A stretch of 64,000 bases of DNA, taken from NCBI RefSeq assembly GCF_046127645.1, contig NZ_CP175919.1; one strand, 5' to 3'. Position numbers and translations under genes: made by a program. This DNA is from Clostridium_F caseinilyticum (lineage in GTDB: Bacteria; Bacillota; Clostridia; Clostridiales; Clostridiaceae). The notes under the pieces were generated by a model, which worked only from the letters and a program-made list of their open reading frames with translations, did not search any database and had not been told where the DNA came from. Below are positions 17,005 to 25,854 of the stretch, piece after piece (positions within the stretch are counted from its first letter, which is position 1; every line of letters starts with the position of its first letter).

Positions 17005-18381
17005 TTATAAACCATTTACTATATTCTTAAATTCATTTCCTCTTATTTCAAAATTAGGATACATATCAAAACTAGCACAAGCTGGAGATAAAGTTATTAT
17101 ATCTCCCTCTTCTGATATCTTATATGCCATTTTTACAGCTTCCTCCATACTATCTACTGTAACTATTTTCATATTACTCTTTTTATCTAAAATTACTTTT
17201 TCAAAAGCTGCCTTTATTTTATTTTTAGTATTACCCATTAATATCAAAGTTTTGATTTTATCATAACCACCTTCTGCTAAAGGCTCAAAAGGTATTTTTT
17301 TATCATATCCACCAGCTATTAATATTACTGGTTTTTCAAAAGTATTCAATCCTGCTAAGGTTCTACTAGGACTTGATGCTATTGAATCATTATAGTATTT
17401 AACTCCATTAACTTCTCTTATAAATTCACATCTATGCTCTACACCTGAGAAATTTGTAGCTACATATTTCATACTATCTATTGATACAAATTTATTTACC
17501 ATGCAAAAAGCTGCTAATAAATTTGCTATATTGTGTCTACCTTTAAGTTTTACATCCTTTGAATGACAAACTTCCTTTCCTAGTACTGTAAGCTTATCAT
17601 CTATCAAACATGCTCCATCATTTAACTTTTCTACAAGACTGAATTTTAAAATTTTCCCTAAAGATTCCTTCTCCATTTCATCAGTTAATTTATCATCTTT
17701 ATTCAATACTAATAGATCATTATTTTCTTGATGCTTAAATATGTTCTTTTTCGCATCTACATATTCTTCAAAATCTTTATGCACATCTAAGTGATTAGGA
17801 CTTAAATTAGTTATTAAAGAAATTTCTGGTGATACATCCATTGTCATAAGTTGAAAACTTGATAGTTCTAATACTACCATATGATCTTCCTTTATTTCTT
17901 CAATATTAGCAAATAAAGGGGTTCCTATATTTCCTCCTACCCATGTTTTATATCCTTCTTTCCTTAGAATTTCATAAATCAATGTTGTAGTGGTTGTTTT
18001 TCCATCGCTTCCTGTTATACCAAAAATCTTAGCTGGACAGTATTTAATGAATTCTTCCATTTCTGATGTTATATAAGCTCCTGCTTCTTTTGCTTTAACA
18101 AACTCTGGTCTATCTATTCTCATAGAGGGAGTTTTAAATATAACATCATATCCATCTAATTTATCTAAGTAGTCTTCCCCTAACACTAGATTTACACCTA
18201 TTCCTTCTAGTTCGCTACTTATACTACCTAATTTTTCTCTATGTTTTTTGTCAAAGGCAGTTACTTCAGCCCCTAATTTAACTAAAAATTTTATTAAAGG
18301 TCTATTACTTACTCCTATACCTACCACTGCTACTTTTTTATATTTAATGTAATCCTTAAACTTAGAAAAATCACTTTTCAT
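17005..18381 (-). CDS. murD: MurD, UDP-N-acetylmuramoyl-L-alanine--D-glutamate ligase
   Basis: MurD adds D-glutamate to UDP-MurNAc-L-Ala in the cytoplasm during peptidoglycan precursor synthesis. The 458-residue protein has the N-terminal UMP-binding Rossmann segment (VVGIGVSNRP, near 19-28) and the ATP loop GSDGKTT (124-130). The Mur ligase central domain contains LELSSFQL and TNLSPNHLDVH, and the C-terminal domain contains HRCEFI and YNDSIASSP. The start has GGAGG at good spacing. It is monocistronic here, away from a dcw cluster; murC is also alone, at 54173. Confidence 0.97.
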   Translation of the reverse strand: MKSDFSKFKDYIKYKKVAVVGIGVSNRPLIKFLVKLGAEVTAFDKKHREKLGSISSELEGIGVNLVLGEDYLDKLDGYDVIFKTPSMRIDRPEFVKAKEAGAYITSEMEEFIKYCPAKIFGITGSDGKTTTTTLIYEILRKEGYKTWVGGNIGTPLFANIEEIKEDHMVVLELSSFQLMTMDVSPEISLITNLSPNHLDVHKDFEEYVDAKKNIFKHQENNDLLVLNKDDKLTDEMEKESLGKILKFSLVEKLNDGACLIDDKLTVLGKEVCHSKDVKLKGRHNIANLLAAFCMVNKFVSIDSMKYVATNFSGVEHRCEFIREVNGVKYYNDSIASSPSRTLAGLNTFEKPVILIAGGYDKKIPFEPLAEGGYDKIKTLILMGNTKNKIKAAFEKVILDKKSNMKIVTVDSMEEAVKMAYKISEEGDIITLSPACASFDMYPNFEIRGNEFKNIVNGL

Positions 18382-18417
18382 CTATAAACCTCCAAATAAA
18401 GTATTAATCCACTTAAT

Positions 18418-18426
18418 ATTATATCA
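18418..18426 (-). promoter_or_regulatory. Extended -10 promoter of murD
   Basis: The minus strand reads TGATATAAT, a TGnTATAAT extended -10, about 37 bases before the murD start. No good -35 pairs with it, which is acceptable for extended -10 promoters. Confidence 0.55.
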
Positions 18427-18524
18427 CTTTAAATTGCTTATAAAGCATTTTAAATATTTTATATTGTAATTATTATAAATAAAAGACATATTATTTTATA
18501 GAAGAAATTTTGTTAGGAGTTATT

Positions 18525-18806
18525 ATGCCTTTATTAATATCTATTTTAACAATCCCATTATTATATATTTCACTATCAGAAGTAAAAGATAAAGAAAAAT
18601 TTTGTAAATATAAACTTATATTTTTATGGTTATTATGCCATATTTATATAACTATAAATAATTTTTTTATTTTGCCTATAGGAATTTTTATTTCATTTTA
18701 TATAATCGTTAAAACTAAAAAAAATTTAAAATCTAAATGTATATCTTTCCTTCTAGGTACATTTAGCTTTTTATTAGGTCTATTGTGTTATCAACTGAAG
18801 TTATAG
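18525..18806 (+). CDS. Small integral membrane protein, unknown function (93 aa)
   Basis: I do not recognise this gene. It is transcribed divergently from murD. The ATG at 18525 has TAGGAG five bases upstream; a TTG at 18510 in the same frame would swallow that Shine-Dalgarno and is less likely. Four hydrophobic segments are visible (about residues 2-18, 29-44, 46-63 and 71-90), with a Lys-rich loop after the third. Nothing suggests an enzymatic motif. Confidence 0.6.
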   Translation: MPLLISILTIPLLYISLSEVKDKEKFCKYKLIFLWLLCHIYITINNFFILPIGIFISFYIIVKTKKNLKSKCISFLLGTFSFLLGLLCYQLKL

Positions 18807-18993
18807 ATATAAATTTTCAAATATTCGACAGTAAATTTTATCTATATAATTTTTTAATATTTTTTATCATATTATGTTGAAAAACATCATTATATCTGCT
18901 ATAATATTCTTCGTGCCGTAAGAATCTAATATAATTCCCCAAGTTTTATTTAAACATATAACATATCCCCATGATTAAACCCTATTTCATTCT

Positions 18994-19024
18994 ATCAGGT
19001 GATTCGGATTCACCTGATTTTTTT
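18994..19024 (+). terminator. Intrinsic terminator (plus strand)
   Basis: ATCAGGTGA and TCACCTGAT form a perfect 9-bp stem around a 7-base loop, followed by seven Ts. It lies 190 bases past the stop of the small membrane protein, so that transcript would have a long 3' UTR, or a separate short RNA may end here. Confidence 0.85.
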
Positions 19025-19120
19025 GCTTTTATTTGAAAACGTTTGTATGTAAGCCTTTAATAGATCCCATTCTTACTTTATATAATTATTGATTTTTTTA
19101 TAATTTAAATAAATATTTTT

Positions 19121-19180
19121 AACTAAATAGAAGCTATGATTTTTAGAATGTAATATTCTTTATTCATAGCTTCTTAGTTT
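19121..19180 (-). terminator. Long imperfect inverted repeat downstream of glyS, terminator-like
   Basis: The arms AACTAAATAGAAGCTATGA and TCATAGCTTCTTAGTT pair with a small bulge. A nested AGAAT/ATTCT stem lies in the loop. There is no clean T-run on the minus strand, so termination of glyS here is only likely. Confidence 0.45.
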
Positions 19181-19241
19181 AAAAGCAAACTTACATAATA
19201 TTAAATTTTACAAAACTTCTTATTATAAATAGTTCCTTATT

Positions 19242-20633
19242 CTAGAATTGTAATTTATCCTCTATAAATTTTTCTAATTCATTTATATTAACTCTTATTT
19301 GATCCATAGTATCTCTATCTCTTATAGTAACTGTATTATCTTCCATTGTATCAAAATCTACTGTTATACAATAAGGTGTTCCTATTTCATCTTCTCTTCT
19401 ATATCTTTTTCCTATACTACCTGCTTCATCATAATCTATATTAAAGTTTTTACTTAGCATACTGTAAACTTCTTTTGCTTTATCAGAAAGTTTTTTGCTA
19501 AGTGGTAATACTGCAGCTTTAAATGGAGCTAAAGCTGGATGTAAATGTAGTACATTTCTTACATCTCCACCTTCTAATTCTTCTTCATCATAAGCATCTG
19601 CTAAGAATGCTAAAACAACTCTATCCGCTCCTAAAGATGGTTCTATACAATATGGTACATATCTTTCCTTAGTTGTTGGATCTAAATAATTTAGATCTTC
19701 ACCTGAATTTTCCATATGTTGTTTTAAGTCAAAATCTGTTCTATCAGCAACGCCCCATAGTTCTCCCCAACCAAATGGGAATAAAAATTCTATATCTGAT
19801 GTTGCATTACTATAATGAGATAATTCTTCTTTACTATGATCTCTAAATCTTATATTATCTTTATTTATACCTAAATTTATTAAGAAATTCCAGCAATGCT
19901 CTTTCCAATAATTAAACCATTCCAAGTCTGTTCCTGGCTTACAGAAAAATTCTAACTCCATTTGTTCAAATTCTCTAGTTCTAAATGTGAAATTTCCTGG
20001 AGTTATTTCATTTCTAAAAGATTTTCCTATTTGAGCAATACCAAATGGAACTTTCTTTCTAGATGTTCTTTGAACATTTTTGAAATTAACAAATATACCT
20101 TGAGCTGTTTCTGGTCTTAAGTATATTTCTGACTTTGCATCTTCCGTTACCCCTTGAAATGTCTTAAACATTAAATTAAATTGTCTTATATCTGTAAAGT
20201 TTTTTTCTTTACACTTTGGACATTCTATTCCATTATCATCTATATATTGTTTTAATTTTTCATTTGACCAACCATCTGCACTAGCTTTTTCAATACCTTG
20301 TTCTGTCATGTGCTCTTCTACTAGTTTGTCTGCTCTAAATCTTGCCTTACATTCTTTACAATCCATTAAAGGATCAGAAAATCCTCCTACATGTCCAGAT
20401 GCTACCCAAACTTGGTTATTCATTAAAATAGCTGCATCTAATCCAACATTGTATGGACTTTCTTGAACAAATTTTTTCCACCAAGCTTTTTTTACATTAT
20501 TCTTTAGTTCTACTCCTAATGGACCATAATCCCATGAATTTGCTAATCCTCCGTATATATCAGATCCTGGAAATACAAATCCTCTATTTTTACTTAAAGC
20601 AACCACTTTATCCATAGTCTTTTCAAAAGCCAT
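19242..20633 (-). CDS. glyS: GlyRS, single-chain glycyl-tRNA synthetase
   Basis: This is the class II alpha2-type glycyl-tRNA synthetase (463 residues), not the GlyQ/GlyS two-subunit form. It charges tRNA-Gly. Motif 1 includes NSWDYGPLG (32-40). Two CxxC pairs (CKEC near 90 and CPKC near 138) probably bind zinc in the insertion. Motif 2 includes SFRNEITPGNF, and motif 3 lies in EPSLGADRVVLAF. The anticodon-binding domain follows. The start has AGGAGG. A T-box leader lies directly upstream. Confidence 0.97.
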   Translation of the reverse strand: MAFEKTMDKVVALSKNRGFVFPGSDIYGGLANSWDYGPLGVELKNNVKKAWWKKFVQESPYNVGLDAAILMNNQVWVASGHVGGFSDPLMDCKECKARFRADKLVEEHMTEQGIEKASADGWSNEKLKQYIDDNGIECPKCKEKNFTDIRQFNLMFKTFQGVTEDAKSEIYLRPETAQGIFVNFKNVQRTSRKKVPFGIAQIGKSFRNEITPGNFTFRTREFEQMELEFFCKPGTDLEWFNYWKEHCWNFLINLGINKDNIRFRDHSKEELSHYSNATSDIEFLFPFGWGELWGVADRTDFDLKQHMENSGEDLNYLDPTTKERYVPYCIEPSLGADRVVLAFLADAYDEEELEGGDVRNVLHLHPALAPFKAAVLPLSKKLSDKAKEVYSMLSKNFNIDYDEAGSIGKRYRREDEIGTPYCITVDFDTMEDNTVTIRDRDTMDQIRVNINELEKFIEDKLQF

Positions 20634-20656
20634 AAAAGTACCTCCTAATATTTTTT

Positions 20657-20850
20657 ATAAAGTTTTTAATATAAAAAAGGCTATAGCAACAAAGGGACGA
20701 TTTAATCGCGGTTCCACCCTTTTTGGCTATAGCCCTACTTTCTAATCAAATACTCAAAAGCTCCCTTCATAATAACCACTGACTGTTTTCACCTAACACA
20801 GACTCTCTTTATAATGTTTATTATTACTCTTCTTTATCATCGTATAATTA
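20657..20850 (-). promoter_or_regulatory. T-box riboswitch leader of glyS
   Basis: The minus strand carries the T-box core AGGGTGGAACCGCG (20709-20722). A long terminator stem (GGCTATAGCC near 20733 pairing with GCTATAGCC near 20680) runs into six Ts at about 20672-20677. Upstream lie Stem I elements, including AGAGAGTC near 20812. Glycine triplets (GGG at 20763-20765, overlapping GGA) occur in GAAGGGAGC, where a specifier would be expected. Uncharged tRNA-Gly should antiterminate glyS. Confidence 0.92.
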
Positions 20851-20919
20851 TTTATTTTTGTTGTTATTTATAATGATTTGCTGTTTGTCTACAAAATATT
20901 CATATAAAATATAGTCAAT

Positions 20920-22434
20920 CTATTTATTGTTAGATTGTGGTTTCATAGTTGGGAATAATATAACGTCTCTTATAGAATGTGTATCTGTTAAGAACATTAT
21001 TAATCTATCAATACCTATTCCTAATCCACCTGTTGGCGGCATACCTACTTCTAATGAAGTTATAAAATCGTCATCCATCATATAAGCTTCATCATCACCT
21101 AATTCTCTTTCCTTTAATTGTTGCATAAATCTTTCTTTTTGAACTATAGAATCATTTAATTCAGAATATGCATTACATACTTCTCTTCCAAATACAAATC
21201 CTTCAAATCTTTCTGTAAATGCTTCATTTCCTCTCTTTTTCTTTGTAAGAGGTGAATTTTCTACTGGATAATCACAAATAAAAGTAGGTTGCATTAACTT
21301 GTCTTCACAGAATTCCTCAAATAATCCTATAAGTACATCACCTTTTGTACAATCCTTTAATTCTTTCTTAAATTCTACATGTTTTTCTTTTGCAATTGTT
21401 CTTGCCTCTTCATCACCTTTTATAGAGTTAAAATCTACTCCCGCATATTCCTTTACAGCATCTACCATAGTTAATCTTCTCCATGGTGGTGTAAAATCTA
21501 TTTCTGTTCCTTCATATTCAACTTTAGTTTTTCCTAAAACTTTTTCACATATATAAGCAACCATATTTTCTGTTATTTCCATCATATCATTATAATCTGC
21601 ATAAGCTTCATATAATTCTATAGCTGTAAATTCTGGATTATGTCTTATATCTATTCCTTCATTTCTAAAGTTTTTACCAATTTCATATACTTTTTCAAAG
21701 CCACCTACTATTAATCTTTTTAAATATAATTCAGTAGCTATTCTAAGATACATATCTATATCTAAAGCATTATGATGAGTTATAAATGGTTTAGCTGCTG
21801 CTCCACCTGCTATTGGTGATAATATTGGTGTTTCTACTTCTAAAAATCCTCTATTATCTAAGAATTCTCTCATAGCTTTAATTATAGCTGTTCTTTTTAT
21901 AAAAGTATCTCTTACATCTTGATTTATTATTAAATCTACATATCTTTGTCTATATCTTAAATCTGGATCCTTCAATCCATGCCATTTTTCTGGTAATGGT
22001 CTTAAAGATTTACAAACTAATTGAAAATCTGTTATGTGTATTGATGTTTCTCCTGTTTTAGTTTTAAATACTGTTCCTGTTACACTTATTATATCGCCTA
22101 TATCAAAAGTTTTATACTCTTTAAGCTTTTCTTCTCCTACATCATTTATCTTTATGTATAATTGAATTTTTCCATATCTATCATGTATATCTGAAAAACC
22201 AGCTTTTCCATGAACCCTTTTAGACATAAGTCTTCCTGCTACTGTAACAGTTTTTCCTTCTAATTCTTCATAGTTTTCTTTTACTTCTTTTGAAGTATGG
22301 GTTCTTTCAACCTTATAAACATCAAATGGATCTTTACCATTAGACTGAAGTTCTTTTAGCTTTTGAAACCTTTCCTTCATTAATTCATTTGCTTGTTCTT
22401 CAAAGTTGTTCATCACATTATCTTCCTTTGACAC
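20920..22434 (-). CDS. lysS: LysRS, class II lysyl-tRNA synthetase
   Basis: This enzyme charges tRNA-Lys. The 504-residue protein has an N-terminal OB-fold anticodon domain (about 55-160). Motif 2 contains NFRNEGIDIRHNPEFT, and motif 3 is GGLGIGIDRLIMFLT near the C-terminus. The start is a GTG at 22434 with GGAGGG eight bases upstream; an ATG eight codons inside has no Shine-Dalgarno. It lies 18 bases after greA and is the last gene of the coaX-dusB-unknown-greA-lysS series. Confidence 0.97.
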   Translation of the reverse strand: MSKEDNVMNNFEEQANELMKERFQKLKELQSNGKDPFDVYKVERTHTSKEVKENYEELEGKTVTVAGRLMSKRVHGKAGFSDIHDRYGKIQLYIKINDVGEEKLKEYKTFDIGDIISVTGTVFKTKTGETSIHITDFQLVCKSLRPLPEKWHGLKDPDLRYRQRYVDLIINQDVRDTFIKRTAIIKAMREFLDNRGFLEVETPILSPIAGGAAAKPFITHHNALDIDMYLRIATELYLKRLIVGGFEKVYEIGKNFRNEGIDIRHNPEFTAIELYEAYADYNDMMEITENMVAYICEKVLGKTKVEYEGTEIDFTPPWRRLTMVDAVKEYAGVDFNSIKGDEEARTIAKEKHVEFKKELKDCTKGDVLIGLFEEFCEDKLMQPTFICDYPVENSPLTKKKRGNEAFTERFEGFVFGREVCNAYSELNDSIVQKERFMQQLKERELGDDEAYMMDDDFITSLEVGMPPTGGLGIGIDRLIMFLTDTHSIRDVILFPTMKPQSNNK

Positions 22435-22452
22435 TCTAAATTCCCTCCAATA

Positions 22453-22935
22453 CTATGCTCTATTAACTTCTAATATTTCATACTTACTAACACCATCTGG
22501 GACTGTTATTTCTATTATATCTCCAACCTTTTTACCTATTAACCCACATCCTACTGGTGATTCGTTAGATATTTTATTATTCATAGGGTCAGCTTCAGCA
22601 GAGCCTACAATTATATAGTCAACTTCTTCATCAAATTCATAATCTTTAACTTTTACTATAGAGCCTACACTTACTATATCTTTAGGCACCTCGTTTTCAT
22701 CAATTATACTAGCATTCTTTAGCATATTTTCTAATTGTATTATTCTTCCTTCTACAAAAGCTTGTTCATTTTTAGCTTCATCGTATTCTGAATTTTCACT
22801 TAAATCCCCAAATGAAAGAGCTACCTTTATTTTTTCTGTTATTTCTTTTCTTTTTACCGTTTTTAAATATTCTAACTCTTCTTCTAATTTCTTTACCCCT
22901 TCATAAGTCATAACATATTTTTTTGCTTCGCTCAT
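22453..22935 (-). CDS. greA: GreA, transcript cleavage factor
   Basis: GreA enters the RNA polymerase secondary channel and stimulates cleavage of backtracked RNA. The N-terminal coiled coil carries the acidic tip motif GDLSENSEYDEAK (43-55). The C-terminal FKBP-like domain ends with GVSKYEILEV. The 160-residue length is normal. The start has GGGGAG. It is directly upstream of lysS in the same direction, a common arrangement in clostridia. Confidence 0.97.
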   Translation of the reverse strand: MSEAKKYVMTYEGVKKLEEELEYLKTVKRKEITEKIKVALSFGDLSENSEYDEAKNEQAFVEGRIIQLENMLKNASIIDENEVPKDIVSVGSIVKVKDYEFDEEVDYIIVGSAEADPMNNKISNESPVGCGLIGKKVGDIIEITVPDGVSKYEILEVNRA

Positions 22936-23065
22936 GCTATTCTCCCCTTCATTTTGTTACTATTTATATATTATGATACATTCTTAACATTATAACATAA
23001 AAGAAACATTTAAGTAATTATAAAACAGGTACTTTATCCTGTCAATATTATATAATTTCTTATAT

Positions 23066-23893
23066 TTATCTAGTTATTTTTATTATCTCTTCATTAAACA
23101 TTATTTTATCTAATACAATACCATTATATCTTATTGCTTCTTCTACATTCTTTTTATCCATTTGGCAAAGTATTGCACCTAATAGTTCCGGATTAAAATT
23201 TAAGTTGATTTTCCAAGGAACTTTATAGGTTATACCATTTATATTACAATTACCTTTATTCTTATAAATTTTACTATTATTAATATACCATACTGGTATT
23301 TCTTTTATAATTTCTACATCCTTAGTTGTTATTATAAAATCCGATTTACTAAAAGAAGTTTTTATATCCCTAGTTATAATAGGTGTTATTCCATAATTGG
23401 CTATTATATAGTCGCTTAATTTGGCTAATTTATTTAAATCCTCAGATACTAGTATTATATACTTTGCTTCTTTTGAAACATAATTTATAATATTAAAAAC
23501 ATATTCTTCTTTTGCATCAAATATTACTATGCAACTATTCCTTATAGATTTTCCTTTTAGTCTTAACACAGTTTTTATACTTTCACATACGGATAAAGCA
23601 AATAATTCCTTTTGAAAGCTATTTAACACATAGTAATCTAGAAATCTAAAAGTATTAGGTGCTAACACAAAATCCTTGTGTCTTGAATATTTTATACTAC
23701 GTTTTATATTTTTATGATAAGCTTTTTCATTAAAATTTGGAGATATATTTACTTTAGATATTACTAAATTTAATTCCTCTATAAAGTAATTCCTCTTAAA
23801 ATGTGTCAAAAGCTCATCTTTTATTCTAAATATAAAATTATTTTTATTATAGTTTTTTATTATATTAGAGTCTATATCTATTACTGGTTTCAT
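23066..23893 (-). CDS. Conserved-looking protein of unknown function (275 aa), possible Rossmann-like domain
   Basis: I do not recognise this protein. The frame is solid, with GGTG as Shine-Dalgarno, and it lies between dusB (49 bases upstream) and greA (130 bases downstream). The N-terminal half is charged and Asn/Lys-rich. The middle (about residues 120-185) alternates hydrophobic strands and helices (CIVIFDA, YIILVSED, DFIITTKD), as in a nucleotide-binding or receiver-like Rossmann fold. No glycine-rich GxGxxG loop is visible. No membrane segment or signal peptide is seen. A role tied to tRNA modification or transcription is suggested only by position. Confidence 0.8.
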   Translation of the reverse strand: MKPVIDIDSNIIKNYNKNNFIFRIKDELLTHFKRNYFIEELNLVISKVNISPNFNEKAYHKNIKRSIKYSRHKDFVLAPNTFRFLDYYVLNSFQKELFALSVCESIKTVLRLKGKSIRNSCIVIFDAKEEYVFNIINYVSKEAKYIILVSEDLNKLAKLSDYIIANYGITPIITRDIKTSFSKSDFIITTKDVEIIKEIPVWYINNSKIYKNKGNCNINGITYKVPWKINLNFNPELLGAILCQMDKKNVEEAIRYNGIVLDKIMFNEEIIKITR

Positions 23894-23942
23894 TATTTCA
23901 CCATAAAAATTGATTACAATATATTTTTATGTAAATATTTAT

Positions 23943-24914
23943 TTAAAATTCCTCTAATGTTTCTCTATATTTAATTAATTCTTCTAGTACTTTATAAGAA
24001 TCCTTTTCCATATTTACTCTATCTTTTATATCAGTACAATTTTTAAGACCTTTTACATATACTGCTATATGTTTTCTCATTTCTCTTACTGCTTTATGTT
24101 CTTCAAAATACTCTAATGATTTTTTATAATGTTTTATACATATGTCTATTCTTTCTTGTGGAGTAGGATAATATACATGTTCTCCCCTAATTTTTTTATT
24201 TATTTGTTTAAATATCCACGGGTTACCTTGAGAACCTCTCCCTACCATTATGCCATCACATCCTGTTTTATTTACCATTTCTATAGCATCTTCTGGTGAA
24301 AATACATCTCCATTACCTATTACAGGTATGCTTACAGCATTCTTTACTTCTGATATTATTGCCCAATCTGCCTTACCTTCATACATTTGTTCTCTTGTTC
24401 TACCATGAATAGTTATAGCATCAACTCCAGCCTGCTCCATTACTTTAGCAAACTCTACAGCATTAATATTATTCTTATCAAAACCTTTTCTAAATTTAAC
24501 TGTGATAGGTTTTTTAGATACTTTTTTCATGGCTCTTATTATTTCTGATGCTAATTTAGGATCTTTCATAAGTGCAGAACCATCACCATTTTTAACTATT
24601 TTAGGTGCTGGGCATCCCATATTTACATCTAGTACACATACATCATCATTATCATTAAAAAATTCTACTGCATTTGCCATTACATCTGGCTCGTGTCCAA
24701 ATAATTGTAGGGCTACAGGTTTTTCTTTATCTGATATTACACATAATTCTTTTGTATTATTACTTCCATAATATAATGCTTTAGCACTTACCATTTCAGT
24801 GTAAACTAAACCACACCCTAATTCTTTACATATTTCCCTAAAAGCTATATCTGTAAATCCTGCCATAGGTGCTAAAAATACATTATTATGAAATATAAGA
24901 TTTCCTATATTCAT
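23943..24914 (-). CDS. dusB: DusB-type tRNA-dihydrouridine synthase
   Basis: This FMN-dependent enzyme reduces specific uridines in the tRNA D-loop. The TIM barrel begins with LAPMAGFTDIAFR (14-26). The catalytic cysteine is C101 in NMGCPAPK. The flavin phosphate loop includes GRGSQGNPWIF. Its 323 residues are typical. The start ATG overlaps no other gene and follows AAGGTGATC, which spans the end of coaX; the gap to coaX is 9 bases, implying co-translation. Confidence 0.95.
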   Translation of the reverse strand: MNIGNLIFHNNVFLAPMAGFTDIAFREICKELGCGLVYTEMVSAKALYYGSNNTKELCVISDKEKPVALQLFGHEPDVMANAVEFFNDNDDVCVLDVNMGCPAPKIVKNGDGSALMKDPKLASEIIRAMKKVSKKPITVKFRKGFDKNNINAVEFAKVMEQAGVDAITIHGRTREQMYEGKADWAIISEVKNAVSIPVIGNGDVFSPEDAIEMVNKTGCDGIMVGRGSQGNPWIFKQINKKIRGEHVYYPTPQERIDICIKHYKKSLEYFEEHKAVREMRKHIAVYVKGLKNCTDIKDRVNMEKDSYKVLEELIKYRETLEEF

Positions 24915-24923
24915 ATGATCACC

Positions 24924-25700
24924 TTATTTATTTTTTTCATATATTACTCTTAATCCTTCTAAGGTCAAAATAGCATTTATTTCATCAATACTTTTCGCTT
25001 CTTCACTAATCAGTTTAGCAAATCCTCCTGTAGCAACTACAAAAGGTTCCTTTTCACCTAAAGCTATCATTTCATCTTTCATTTTTGAAACTATATAATC
25101 TACTTGCCCAGCATAGCCATAAATTATTCCAGATTGTATGCTAGCTACAGTATTTTTACATATAACGCCTGGAGTCTTTACAAGTTCTACTCTTGGTAAT
25201 TTGGCAGCTTTATCAAATAAAGCATCTGAAGAAATCTTTATACCTGGACATATAGTTCCACCTAAATAATTAGCTTCTTTTGTTATAGCACAAAATGTAG
25301 TAGCTGTTCCAAAATCAATAATTATTAATGGTTTTTTATAAATTTCATGAGCTGCTACTGCATTAACAATTCTATCTGCTCCTACTTCCTTTGGGTTGTC
25401 ATATTTTATGTTTATACCTGTTTTTACTCCAGGCCCTACTATTATAGGTTTTATATTAAAATACTTTGATATCATATGTTCTAAAGAATACATTATATTA
25501 GGAACTACAGAAGATATAATTACTCCTTCTATATCAGAAAAACTTAAATTATTATGTGAAAATAATTCTATTACTTGTATTCCATATTCATCTGCTGTTC
25601 TTTTATTATCTGTAGCCAATCTCCAGTTTGCTATTAATTCCTTATTTTTGTATATACCTAAAACTATATTAGTATTTCCTACATCTAAAACTAAAATCAT
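24924..25700 (-). CDS. coaX: CoaX, type III pantothenate kinase
   Basis: CoaX makes 4'-phosphopantothenate, the first step of coenzyme A synthesis. It belongs to the ASKHA fold: phosphate loop DVGNTN (6-11), substrate segment GADRIVNAVAAHEIY, and DFGTATTF. The 258-residue length is typical, and the type III enzyme is not feedback-inhibited by CoA in characterised cases. It is the first gene of the coaX-dusB-unknown-greA-lysS series, and the start has AAGGTGG. Confidence 0.96.
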   Translation of the reverse strand: MILVLDVGNTNIVLGIYKNKELIANWRLATDNKRTADEYGIQVIELFSHNNLSFSDIEGVIISSVVPNIMYSLEHMISKYFNIKPIIVGPGVKTGINIKYDNPKEVGADRIVNAVAAHEIYKKPLIIIDFGTATTFCAITKEANYLGGTICPGIKISSDALFDKAAKLPRVELVKTPGVICKNTVASIQSGIIYGYAGQVDYIVSKMKDEMIALGEKEPFVVATGGFAKLISEEAKSIDEINAILTLEGLRVIYEKNK

Positions 25701-25743
25701 AAAAGCACCACCTTAATAAGCAAAATAGGGTCTTAAATACAAT

Positions 25744-25769
25744 GAAAGAGCAGCCTTACCGCTGCCCTT
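25744..25769 (-). terminator. Probable terminator of fhs
   Basis: On the minus strand AAAGGGCAGC and GCTGCTCTTT form a 10-bp stem with a 6-base loop. The downstream tail is only moderately T-rich (CATTGTATTT). It lies about 85 bases past the fhs stop and just before coaX. Confidence 0.7.
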
Positions 25770-25854
25770 TATGCTTAATTTAATGTCAATTTAATAATTT
25801 TATTTTATCAGCTTAGATTATTTTGTCAAGTTAATACTTCCTATTATATTAATG

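Larger units (their letters stand above)
18807..19241. other. Intergenic region between the small membrane protein and glyS
   Basis: No coding frame is visible in these 435 bases. The region holds a strong plus-strand terminator (18994-19024) and a long imperfect inverted repeat (19121-19180), both listed separately. Confidence 0.6.
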
